Positions 56,655 through 64,000 of a stretch of 64,000 bases of DNA are shown here, one piece after another. A model generated the notes under the pieces. The model saw only the letters and a program-made list of their open reading frames with translations. It ran no database searches and was not told the origin of the DNA. Numbering within the stretch: the first letter of the stretch is position 1; each line of letters starts with the position of its first letter. This stretch comes from Trichomonas vaginalis G3. Its lineage: Eukaryota > Parabasalia > Trichomonadida > Trichomonadidae. The stretch is from assembly GCF_026262505.1 (NCBI RefSeq), contig NC_067204.1:9581797-9645796 (forward strand). The letters run 5' to 3'. The position numbers and the translations under genes were made by a program.

Positions 56655-58553
56655 ATGCAAACAAATTATTTTGAGCAATATGAGGAGTTTATAAAAGGAT
56701 ATTACAGACTTTTTCACCTACAATACGACGAATCTTATGAAGATATTTTAAATATGATTTCCAACGTATTAATTTCCAAGTTTAAAGTACGCATAAATGA
56801 CCTTATTATTAGCATATTCATTGCGATCAAGTATAATTATCGATCAATTGAACTTTACTTGGAAATTCTCAAAAATATCTTTTTGAAATTTTCAATATCG
56901 GGCACTAATTTGGGCTTTCAGTTTGTATCAAAAATTATTCGTTCAATTGATATGCAAATAACAACAAACAAGGATGGAATATTCAATATTAATTACAATC
57001 CAAACTCATTCCCAAAAGAGAATGAAATACAATACTTTCTAATGCATGACCAGATTGATAAATTTAAAGAATTTATCCTTGAACATCCAATAGATGATGT
57101 TTTTGTACGTGTTCCAGAACTATATCTTTCTCCCATCGAAGCATGTTCTTTCTTCGGATCAGTCAATATTTTCAATTTCCTTATATCAAACTTAAATTAT
57201 CATATAACTCAAAAAGTTACACAATATTCATTCATTGGAGGGAATACCGACATCATTAATGAATGCCTCAAAGTGAACCAGATAGATAGAGAATCTATTC
57301 TTAACATTATTGTTTCTCATAACGATGAGCTTCTCGACTATATATTTGACAGAGATATCAATATCCCAAAAGATTTTGATTTCATTTATCCAATTATATC
57401 TCAAAACATGAAAGTTGTTGTTCATATGTTCGAGAAAGATAAAAATTCAATTATTCCATGGTGCGCTGGAATTCCACAAACTATTGACATCATTAAAAAC
57501 GAAAATATCGATTTGAATAAAGTTTGTTTAAGCAAATGGTCTCTTCTACATTATGCATCTTATTTCAATAATTTAGAAATTTGCAACACATTACTTACAC
57601 GTTTAAAAGATCAGAATTTTATTAATGCAAAAAATAAAGATGGAACAACTGCTCTGCATATTTCAGCTATCTCTGATTCTAAAGAAATAGCTGAACTTCT
57701 TATTTCGAAAGGTGCTGATATCAATGTAAGAGATAATGAAGGGAAAACGGCACTCCACTATGCTGTCATTAATAATAGTAAAGAAACAGCAAAATTTCTA
57801 CTTATAAATGGAGCTGATATTACATCAGCAACTTATGGTGGAAAAACAGCACTTCAGTGTGCAATGGATGCAAATAATACAGAGATCGTAAAACTCTTTA
57901 TACCATTTTACAATGATATTATTAAAAAACAACCTATTATTGGAAAGGTGCTTATATTATATGTCTTAAAACATAATATGCATGAAGAAATAAGTACTCT
58001 CGTTTCGGATGGAGTAAATTTCAAAACAATAGATATTTATGGATTCCCGGCGCTTCATTTTGCAGCCCTTCATAATTATAGGGATATTGTGGAACAATTG
58101 ATCTTACATGGCTGTGATATCAATTCTAAATATGCTGGCAATCAAACCCCACTTCATTCTGCAGCTCAGTGTAACAGTAAAGATGTAATACAACTTCTTC
58201 TTTCATATGGTTGCGATACGGAGGTAAAAGATAGACTTGGTAGAACACCTCTTATTATGGCTGCATTTTATAACAATACAGAGGCTGCTGAACTGCTAAT
58301 TTCACATGGAGTAGATATCACTGCAAAAGATTGCAACAACAATACAGCTCTTTATTATGCAACAATGGAAAAAAATCAATATCTCATAAAAATTCTACAT
58401 TCAAAATTATCAGGTTTAAATGAAAAAAATAAATCTGGAATAATTCCAATAAATAATGCTATAAATTTAAACAACAGACAACATAATACTGAACATAAAG
58501 CAAACAAGCAGAAATCGTCCGGATATTGCTCATCGATTTGCAGGATATTTTAA
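56655..58553 (+). CDS. DUF3447-type ankyrin repeat protein (intact)
   Basis: The protein is 632 residues long from the ATG at 56655 (MQTNYFEQYEEFIKGYYRLF), chosen because it aligns with the starts of the other family members. Residues about 1-300 form the DUF3447-type region (LYLSPIEACSFFGSVNIFNFL, YSFIGGNTDIINECLK). From about 320 to 610 there are at least eight ankyrin repeats (DGTTALHISAISDSKEIAELL, EGKTALHYAVINNSKETAKFL, and others). The tail is basic and Cys-containing (KSSGYCSSICRIF), possibly lipid-modified. It is the only whole member of the family in this window and the best relative of the pseudogene at 15310-16386. Confidence 0.88.
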   Translation: MQTNYFEQYEEFIKGYYRLFHLQYDESYEDILNMISNVLISKFKVRINDLIISIFIAIKYNYRSIELYLEILKNIFLKFSISGTNLGFQFVSKIIRSIDMQITTNKDGIFNINYNPNSFPKENEIQYFLMHDQIDKFKEFILEHPIDDVFVRVPELYLSPIEACSFFGSVNIFNFLISNLNYHITQKVTQYSFIGGNTDIINECLKVNQIDRESILNIIVSHNDELLDYIFDRDINIPKDFDFIYPIISQNMKVVVHMFEKDKNSIIPWCAGIPQTIDIIKNENIDLNKVCLSKWSLLHYASYFNNLEICNTLLTRLKDQNFINAKNKDGTTALHISAISDSKEIAELLISKGADINVRDNEGKTALHYAVINNSKETAKFLLINGADITSATYGGKTALQCAMDANNTEIVKLFIPFYNDIIKKQPIIGKVLILYVLKHNMHEEISTLVSDGVNFKTIDIYGFPALHFAALHNYRDIVEQLILHGCDINSKYAGNQTPLHSAAQCNSKDVIQLLLSYGCDTEVKDRLGRTPLIMAAFYNNTEAAELLISHGVDITAKDCNNNTALYYATMEKNQYLIKILHSKLSGLNEKNKSGIIPINNAINLNNRQHNTEHKANKQKSSGYCSSICRIF

Positions 58554-58612
58554 TTTAATATTAATATTTTAACGAAATCATATATTACATTTTTAAAGAG
58601 GGGTTTTCCTAC

Positions 58613-58667
58613 AAGTGCAAAAAATGCGCAAAAACGATTATTTTACATTCAAACTGCGCATTATTTC
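58613..58667 (+). repeat. dispersed repeat, copy 2
   Basis: It matches 2255-2309 (AAGTGCAAAAAA to CTGCGCATTATTT) with a few changes and a 1-2-bp gap. It lies between the intact ankyrin gene and a dead one. Confidence 0.6.
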
Positions 58668-58669
58668 AT

Positions 58670-59217
58670 CTCGTTCACCGAAGCGGAAAATTTTAATATA
58701 AATGACAAGCTTAGAAACGAATTATATCCTGATGATCCTCGCACGATTTTCCAAAATGAATTATCATATCTTGAAATATGTTGTTACCACGGAGCTGCTG
58801 ATTGTTTCAAGATCTTAAGGACAAAGTTCAACGCAGAAATTACTCAAAAGTGTCTTGAATATTCATTTTTAGGAGGAAATCCAGAGATCATGAGTGAATG
58901 TTTGAAATATAAGAAACCAGATAGTAGTACCATGCAATATGCAATTATTTCACACAACATTGACTTTGTTACATTTTTGATGAATGAGTACAAACTCTAG
59001 ATCTACCCAATTGAATGCGTTAGTTTTAATAATGTTGAATCATTTTTAGTTTATTGAAATCAAACTAATGATATTGAATCATGCTTTTTAAATTCAGCAA
59101 TGTTTGATATTCCATCCCTTAGCGAATATTTCCTAGCATATGGTTCATATTTCAATAAAAAAAAGAGTAAATCTGGGGAAACGCTCTTCATTTTACAGCC
59201 GATGAATTTCTTTTGAA
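58670..59217 (+). pseudogene. dead DUF3447-type ankyrin gene
   Basis: The plus strand reads a DUF3447-type segment nearly identical in style to the gene at 2867-4606: CCYHGAADCFKILRTKFNAE, FLGGNPEIMSECLKYKK, YAIISHNIDFVTFLMNEY. Several in-frame stops follow (after NEYKL and FLVY). The segment has no proper start and ends in SGETLFILQP, the first words of an ankyrin repeat, just before the inverted-repeat element at 59278. It is a truncated, decayed copy. Confidence 0.8.
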
Positions 59218-59277
59218 GCAAAAACATTATTTTCATTAAATTATAATAAACTTTATTAATGAAGTCAACATTAAAAA

Positions 59278-60219
59278 ATTTGCAAAAAAGGTAACTAAAC
59301 TCCTTTCGCCGATCCGATTTGCCCCATATTTAAAATATAGCTTGCATATGTAGAAGAAAAGCTAATTTTGAAGTACGCCCGAAATCCACCAACAGGATTT
59401 CGAGCTACTAAAAAGGTACTTTTAAATGTGATTTTTTTTTATAAAAAATTAAATTTATTTTAAGATCAGACTAAAAACTAATTTTATGGAAAATCTATAT
59501 CGACAAATTTATTACTTATTGGGTATATAGATTTTTTGATTATGGCGATTATGTCTGATATGCTTCCAATAAGCCAAAACACATTTCATACTGATTTCTA
59601 TAAAAGGTATCTTTATTATAGAAGTGTAAGCTATATCTGTTTGTTTTTTTATTATAACAAATTCAAAATTCTCTTATAAGGACTAGATGAAATCTGTATT
59701 ACTAAATCATTAGCTAAATGAAGGTTCAAATAGAAAGTAAATATCAATTTATATGATACTGAAACCAAATAGTTCTTTTAATAAAAGATAACACGCTGAA
59801 AATTATTGAGTATTTGCAAATCTCAAAAATCTATTGGTGAATTTGGCTCAACTTTTAAAATTATAACATCCATATCAAATCATAAAAGCAGACAAAAATT
59901 AAAGCCAAACCTATCGGCCAATTTTTTTTTGATATTTTGATTTTTGAGGTATACTTTTAAAAGTGGATTTAAAGCACTTATGAAAAAACATTAACTTCTG
60001 TCGTTATGATTATTGATTTAGACAATAATGATTTTAATCTTTGATTATCAAAACACTAAAGTCATCTTTTTAACATTTGCTTGGTAGCATTAACTCAAAT
60101 CTAAAGTACGATTTTATGTGGCACTCTTAGAATTTTTGTATTCATTGTACACGCTGAAATAGTACCATTAAAGTTATGGCGGACTTTCAAAAAATAGTTT
60201 GGTCACCTTTTTTGCAAAT
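59278..60219. mobile_element. 0.94-kb element with 24-bp imperfect terminal inverted repeats
   Basis: ATTTGCAAAAAAGGTAACTA and four further bases (59278-59301) are the inverted match of 60196-60219 with two differences. The interior has no open frame of note. No clear target duplication is seen. It lies where the ankyrin array of the preceding pseudogene breaks off, so the insertion may have truncated that gene. It is possibly a decayed mariner-like or MITE copy. Confidence 0.55.
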
Positions 60220-60396
60220 CACTCATTAATGTTTTATTTTAGTAGGCAGAAAACTTATGGACACTGCTCTTCGTATGACATATTTTAGATTCGTATTTTC
60301 TAGCCGTTAAAGCTCTATCATGTATTGTTTTGAGAGAAATTGAATTTTTTATAAACGAATAGTTTTGACACTTTTTTTAAAAAATTCTTAGACTAG

Positions 60397-61689
60397 ATGT
60401 CCTATAAGATTAGGAGCTTAAATGTAAAATATTATCCACCTGGACTTAATATTGAATACACACACGAAGGGAAGAATATGAAAAAAAATATTAATTTACC
60501 TCCAATAACAAATCTTACTGATATGAACGCTCTAGCAACGAAAATTATCTCCGAAAACAGCGAATTTAGAGAAAGACACAAGCCAAAATTAATAGAAGCA
60601 CTCCAACAAATATTAAAAATGCAAAATGTCGAATATTCACAATTTTATTTACAAAATGTTTACAAAACACATCAAATGCCTATTTTTGATTGCTCATTCA
60701 ACAAGAATGGTGACTTATTTGTGACTGGTTCCTCAGACAGAACTTGCTGCATCTGGGAAACAGAGACTGGACGAAATATAGCAACATTAAAAGGACACAA
60801 TAACGTTGTATATAGTTGTACGTTTAATACTCCTGTTGGAAATCTTGTTGCTACAGCTTCTTTTGATAAAACAGCAGGAATATGGGATGTAAAAGAAGCA
60901 AAGAACTTACATATGCTACGAGGACATACACAAGAGGTTGTATCAATCAGATTCGATCCAAATTCTGCCCAAGTAGCAACAGCAAGCATGGATTCCACTT
61001 GTAGAATCTGGGATGTCGAAACAGGAGCTCTAAAACATATATTAGAAGATCATACAGCCGAAGTTATTGGCATCGACTTTCATCCTACAGAACCAATTTT
61101 ACTTACTTCTTCATTTGACCAAACCGCGCGACTTTGGGATACAAGAACAGGCGATTGCATATCAATACTTAGAGGACATACAGGGGAACTTACAGGAGCA
61201 GACTTCTCTTTAGGTGGAAATTTGGTAATTACAGGATCTTACGACAGAACTGCAAGATTATGGGATGTACGTATGGTGAAAAATATTGCAGTCCTTAATG
61301 GCCATAAGGATCAAGTACTAAGTGTCTGTTTCTCCATTGATGGATCAAAAATTGCAACTTCATCTTTAGATAAGACTGCAGCAATTTGGTCGAGCGTTAA
61401 TGGAAACAGATTGGCAGTATGCGAAGGTCACACCGATGAAGTCGGTTCTTGTATGTTTTCTCCTCAAGGAAATAAATTATTAACTGCCTCTGACGATACG
61501 ACTTGTCGCTTGTGGGATGCTGAAGATGGCTCATGTACAGAAGTTCTTGAAGGTCACACTGATGCAGTTATGATGTGTTCTTTCAATTATGCGGGCGATC
61601 GAATTATTACTGCCTCAAAGGATAATACTGTCCGCCAATGGAAAGCTGGAGAAATGAGAATGAACGAAGATTTCGAATTCGGCTATTGA
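60397..61689 (+). CDS. DAW1: dynein assembly factor with WD repeats, DAW1/ODA16
   Basis: This 430-residue protein has the DAW1/ODA16 N-terminus (LNVKYYPPGLNIEYTHEGK), distinctive for this orthologue. Eight WD40 repeats follow from about residue 90 (GHNNVVYS..., SFDKTAGIWD, SMDSTCRIWD, SFDQTARLWD, SYDRTARLWD, SLDKTAAIW, SDDTTCRLWD, SKDNTVRQW). ODA16 links outer-arm dynein to the intraflagellar transport machinery (IFT46) for delivery into flagella. The length matches the animal and Chlamydomonas proteins (about 415-450). The ATG at 60397 is preceded by TTTTGACACTTTTTTT. Confidence 0.93.
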   Translation: MSYKIRSLNVKYYPPGLNIEYTHEGKNMKKNINLPPITNLTDMNALATKIISENSEFRERHKPKLIEALQQILKMQNVEYSQFYLQNVYKTHQMPIFDCSFNKNGDLFVTGSSDRTCCIWETETGRNIATLKGHNNVVYSCTFNTPVGNLVATASFDKTAGIWDVKEAKNLHMLRGHTQEVVSIRFDPNSAQVATASMDSTCRIWDVETGALKHILEDHTAEVIGIDFHPTEPILLTSSFDQTARLWDTRTGDCISILRGHTGELTGADFSLGGNLVITGSYDRTARLWDVRMVKNIAVLNGHKDQVLSVCFSIDGSKIATSSLDKTAAIWSSVNGNRLAVCEGHTDEVGSCMFSPQGNKLLTASDDTTCRLWDAEDGSCTEVLEGHTDAVMMCSFNYAGDRIITASKDNTVRQWKAGEMRMNEDFEFGY

Positions 61690-62010
61690 ATTATATATTA
61701 TTGTTGTTTATTTTTTAAAATATTATATAAAGTCTATCTTAAAAATATACTAATCCAATGTTAAAGTCACTGTGCATATTTGAGTAGAATTCTATTATAA
61801 ATTCTTTCAATTATTTATTTTCCTTTATTATTGAGTACTTAATCAGACATTATAAGTCCTGAAAAAGAGTTTATTAAGTTGTAAAAGAAGAAAACACATT
61901 AAAAAAGTTTTCAATTTAAAAAAATATAGTAATTTGGCATTATTTATCTTATGTGTAATAATGTACAAATATTTAAATTAAGAAATATCCATTCTTCATT
62001 AATTTCAAAA
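61690..62010. other. intergenic region, nothing recognised
   Basis: AT-rich 3' flank of DAW1. No feature is seen. Confidence 0.45.
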
Positions 62011-62023
62011 TTGTCACTTTTTT
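62011..62023 (+). promoter_or_regulatory. TTGTCACTTTTTT initiator-like element
   Basis: It lies 13 bases before the Mediator-6 ATG. It is identical to the word before the acid phosphatase start (minus strand 12516-12528) and contains TCACT, which fits the trichomonad initiator. Confidence 0.5.
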
Positions 62024-62036
62024 ATATTTTTATAAA

Positions 62037-62591
62037 ATGGAAGGGGCTTTTATCAATAAAGAATTTATCCAACAAGAAGGTCTTACACTAGAAAATATCA
62101 TTCATCCATATTTTGAATCAAGTCCGTATTATAAACCAGAACGCGGCTCAAAACTTGAAATATCATTTGCACAACCACACGGTAGTGCAGTTTTATCAGC
62201 TGCACATCTTAGTAAACCAGAACACAAATCTGTTTCTGTAGACCAAGGCCTCGTTGTTATTGATGAAGTTCTAAATAACGAAATTATTGCAAAGTATATT
62301 GTTAAAGATGGATATATCCTTCCAGCGCCAACATTTTATAATTTAATAGCCGGCAGAGTTTGTTCTTCACTGAACAGTTTACAAAAATCAATCAAAAACG
62401 TTCACAAAGTTTTTAACTGGAATGTTAAACGCGGATTTACAAAGCGCATAGCATATGGAGAAACAGAAACTAAATATGAATTTCGTGCTTCAGAACTCAA
62501 GGATTTGCGTTCAGAATCTGGCGACGAATTTAGATTGCAATCTACACTTCTTGATGCTTTGCTTACAGAAATTGGCATCCCATCTGCATAA
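62037..62591 (+). CDS. MED6: Mediator complex subunit 6
   Basis: This 184-residue protein matches MED6. An N-terminal TLENIIHPYFESSPYYKPE corresponds to the family's VLDYF-x-SPFYD word. A central strand set follows, then KDGYILPAPTFYNLIAGRV (family: G-x-IYQAPDL-x-VI-x-SR), SSLNSLQKSIKNV and a helical tail with FRLQSTLLDALLTEIG. MED6 sits in the Mediator head and bridges to RNA polymerase II. The protein is slightly shorter than animal MED6 (about 246), lacking the basic C-terminal extension. The start is the ATG at 62037. Confidence 0.85.
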   Translation: MEGAFINKEFIQQEGLTLENIIHPYFESSPYYKPERGSKLEISFAQPHGSAVLSAAHLSKPEHKSVSVDQGLVVIDEVLNNEIIAKYIVKDGYILPAPTFYNLIAGRVCSSLNSLQKSIKNVHKVFNWNVKRGFTKRIAYGETETKYEFRASELKDLRSESGDEFRLQSTLLDALLTEIGIPSA

Positions 62592-63083
62592 ATTTTGTTT
62601 TTTTAATTATATAAAATAATTTTATTTTTTTAAATATCATCTTAGTCATTATATCCCATCATGCGTGTTGCAATTCTGTGCTCTTTCATAATCTCAATAC
62701 TTAATAATTTTTATAGAAAATTTCATTTAAAGTCATTAGGCCAATTGAAGCAATGAATGAAATATAATCACCAAGTTAACTTGATATAAAACGAAATACA
62801 TCTCATTTTAATTTCATAAGAAATTCTGGATTCAATATGCTCTCTAACTGTCCAAGAATAGGATAGGATAATTTTCTAGCATTAAAAATCAAATACAACA
62901 TTATTATACAACCAATTGCTATAGATTGACAATTTTTATTGAGGAATTGTAGCAAATTCAAAGAAATTCCATAGTAAATACATTAGGAAATACACCCTGA
63001 TGACATACGAATAATAAACAAATAAAGAATGACATGATTTCAGAATTTGTTTACATAGAAAAAGTGCCAATAAAGTTTTCAAA
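62592..63083. other. intergenic region, nothing recognised
   Basis: About 490 bp of AT-rich DNA between MED6 and the small coiled-coil gene. Confidence 0.5.
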
Positions 63084-63446
63084 ATGCGTCGTTCACGTTT
63101 TGCATTAAGTTCACAGTCTTCTGTAACCCGTGCTGCTCCTCAAAATTCTCCAAAGAAAAAGGCATCTCCTAAAAAACTTCCGAAACCAGAACCAATCGAG
63201 AAATCTGATATTACAAGTCCAATTCCAACCCCAGTACTCGAACGCTCAATAAACACCCAGGAAGAATCATTCCAAAATATCGAAGAAGAGGAAGAAGAGC
63301 TTAATGAATACGAGGAAGAACTTGATGATTTGGCCGGCCTAACAAGGCGTGAATTGCTTGAACTTTATCGTACAAAATACAATAACTATCTTAATAACAT
63401 CGATAAAGTATCCGAGATTATTGAATCAAAACTTTCAGCAGTTTAA
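63084..63446 (+). CDS. small basic/acidic coiled-coil protein
   Basis: This 120-residue protein starts MRRSRFALSSQSSVTRAA. The N-terminal 40 residues are Arg/Lys/Pro-rich (SPKKKASPKKLPKPEP), which could be a nuclear localisation or DNA-binding tail. An acidic run follows (EEEEEELNEYEEELDDL), then a short helix (RRELLELYRTKYNNYLNNI). No family is recognised. It may be a chromatin or kinetochore-associated protein by composition only. Confidence 0.6.
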   Translation: MRRSRFALSSQSSVTRAAPQNSPKKKASPKKLPKPEPIEKSDITSPIPTPVLERSINTQEESFQNIEEEEEELNEYEEELDDLAGLTRRELLELYRTKYNNYLNNIDKVSEIIESKLSAV

Positions 63447-63905
63447 TTCAATTTTAATATTTTCAAAAACTTTCAATATTGTTTTCTTTCGAAATTATAT
63501 AAATTGTTAATTTACATCCAATTTTTATTAGATATATTTTTACTCTATGCCCAGATTTAGATTTTTGATTTTATTTGCTCAATTTCATTGAGAAGTTAAG
63601 CAAAATCTAATTATCTTCTGTTTCAGTTAGATAACTTTAGCATGAACTATAGGCAATCTCATATAGTTAGTGAACTATGAATATTTTTGATATTTCACTA
63701 ACTTAAGCGATCAATTATGGAATATTACAAGCATATGATCAAATGTAAATCCAAGTACACAATCATGACTATGGAAATGATACTTGATCTTTTGTTCAAT
63801 AAAAATGTAATATTGCATTAAAGATAGTATTATAACATGAATAGACATCGACGAAGTAATGAAAATGATAGTATAAAATAGTAAATAGACATGAATTTGG
63901 TTTGG
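63447..63905. other. intergenic region, nothing recognised
   Basis: AT-rich DNA between convergent genes. No feature is seen. Confidence 0.45.
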
Positions 63906-64000
63906 TTATAGTCCAATTTCGTCTCCTTTCTTCCATCCTTGCTTTTCAAGCATTCTTTCTCCAAATCCAGCAGATGGAGCAGCAGAATCATTGGGATCTG
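63906..64000 (-). CDS. C-terminus of a G-patch protein (partial)
   Basis: The minus strand from the window edge reads DPNDSAAPSAGFGERMLEKQ, then GWKKGDEIGL and a stop at 63906-63908. This matches the start of a G-patch (G-F-G-x-x-L-L-x-K-x-GW-x-x-G-x-x-L-G), an RNA-processing domain that activates DEAH helicases. The motif is at the extreme C-terminus and ends at the GxxLG position, so it is short for a G-patch. The rest of the gene lies beyond the window. Confidence 0.6.
   Translation of the reverse strand, partial: DPNDSAAPSAGFGERMLEKQGWKKGDEIGL

Noticed and set aside
1-64000. tRNA or rRNA genes
   Set aside because: No cloverleaf with matching T-arm and acceptor, nor rRNA-like conserved stretches, were noticed by eye.

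Overview
The window looks like nuclear DNA of a parabasalid protist, most likely Trichomonas vaginalis or a close relative such as Tritrichomonas. The grounds are: AT-rich DNA with short, mostly intronless genes; a pyruvate:ferredoxin oxidoreductase (PFOR) that starts with a short hydrogenosome-type presequence; several proteins combining a DUF3447-type N-terminus with ankyrin repeats; a very large multipass adenylyl cyclase; a Maverick/Polinton; and TCA-Pyr-(T/A)-like initiator sequences just upstream of many start codons. The species call is inference from gene content, not from a database match.

Layout. 1-6.5 kb: DUF3447/ankyrin debris, a kelch plus coiled-coil protein, a DUF3447-ankyrin gene with a late frameshift, a near-perfect 476-bp palindrome and a disrupted diacylglycerol kinase. 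6.9-14.8 kb: a dense block of housekeeping and signalling genes, namely two paralogous three-RRM proteins, a small acidic protein sharing a short motif with them, a coiled-coil protein, an NDR/AGC kinase, a secreted histidine acid phosphatase and a myeloid-leukaemia-factor homologue. 15-22 kb: a decayed DUF3447 gene, small inverted-repeat elements, Ufd1, a 0.73-kb terminal-inverted-repeat element, and a bacterial-type rhamnogalacturonan lyase (PL11) followed by a membrane-anchor tail in other frames. 22.7-27.5 kb: a 1606-residue adenylyl cyclase with a 27-bp minisatellite in its membrane part. 28.7-39.8 kb: a roughly 0.92-kb foldback element split by a 10,085-bp Maverick that has 555-bp terminal inverted repeats and a perfect 6-bp target duplication. 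39.9-40.5 kb: a second copy of the 0.7-kb element.

41-51.6 kb: a CFAP36/BART-like ciliary protein, a Derlin, a broken beta-helix/Ig-like surface-protein gene with one possible 64-nt intron, a PTAR1-like prenyltransferase alpha subunit divergent from a small ankyrin protein across only 44 bp, and an armadillo-like protein. 52.7-64 kb: PFOR, with strikingly C-rich third codon positions, then a complete DUF3447-ankyrin gene, a dead copy of one, a 0.94-kb element with inverted ends, the dynein assembly factor DAW1/ODA16, Mediator subunit 6, a small coiled-coil protein and the C-terminus of a G-patch protein running off the window.

Most host genes are independent single transcription units. Functional themes are ER quality control (Ufd1, Derlin), flagellum assembly (DAW1, CFAP36-like), cAMP and kinase signalling, and hydrogenosomal energy metabolism (PFOR). 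Between them lie ankyrin gene remains and mobile DNA. No tRNA, rRNA or CRISPR array was recognised.
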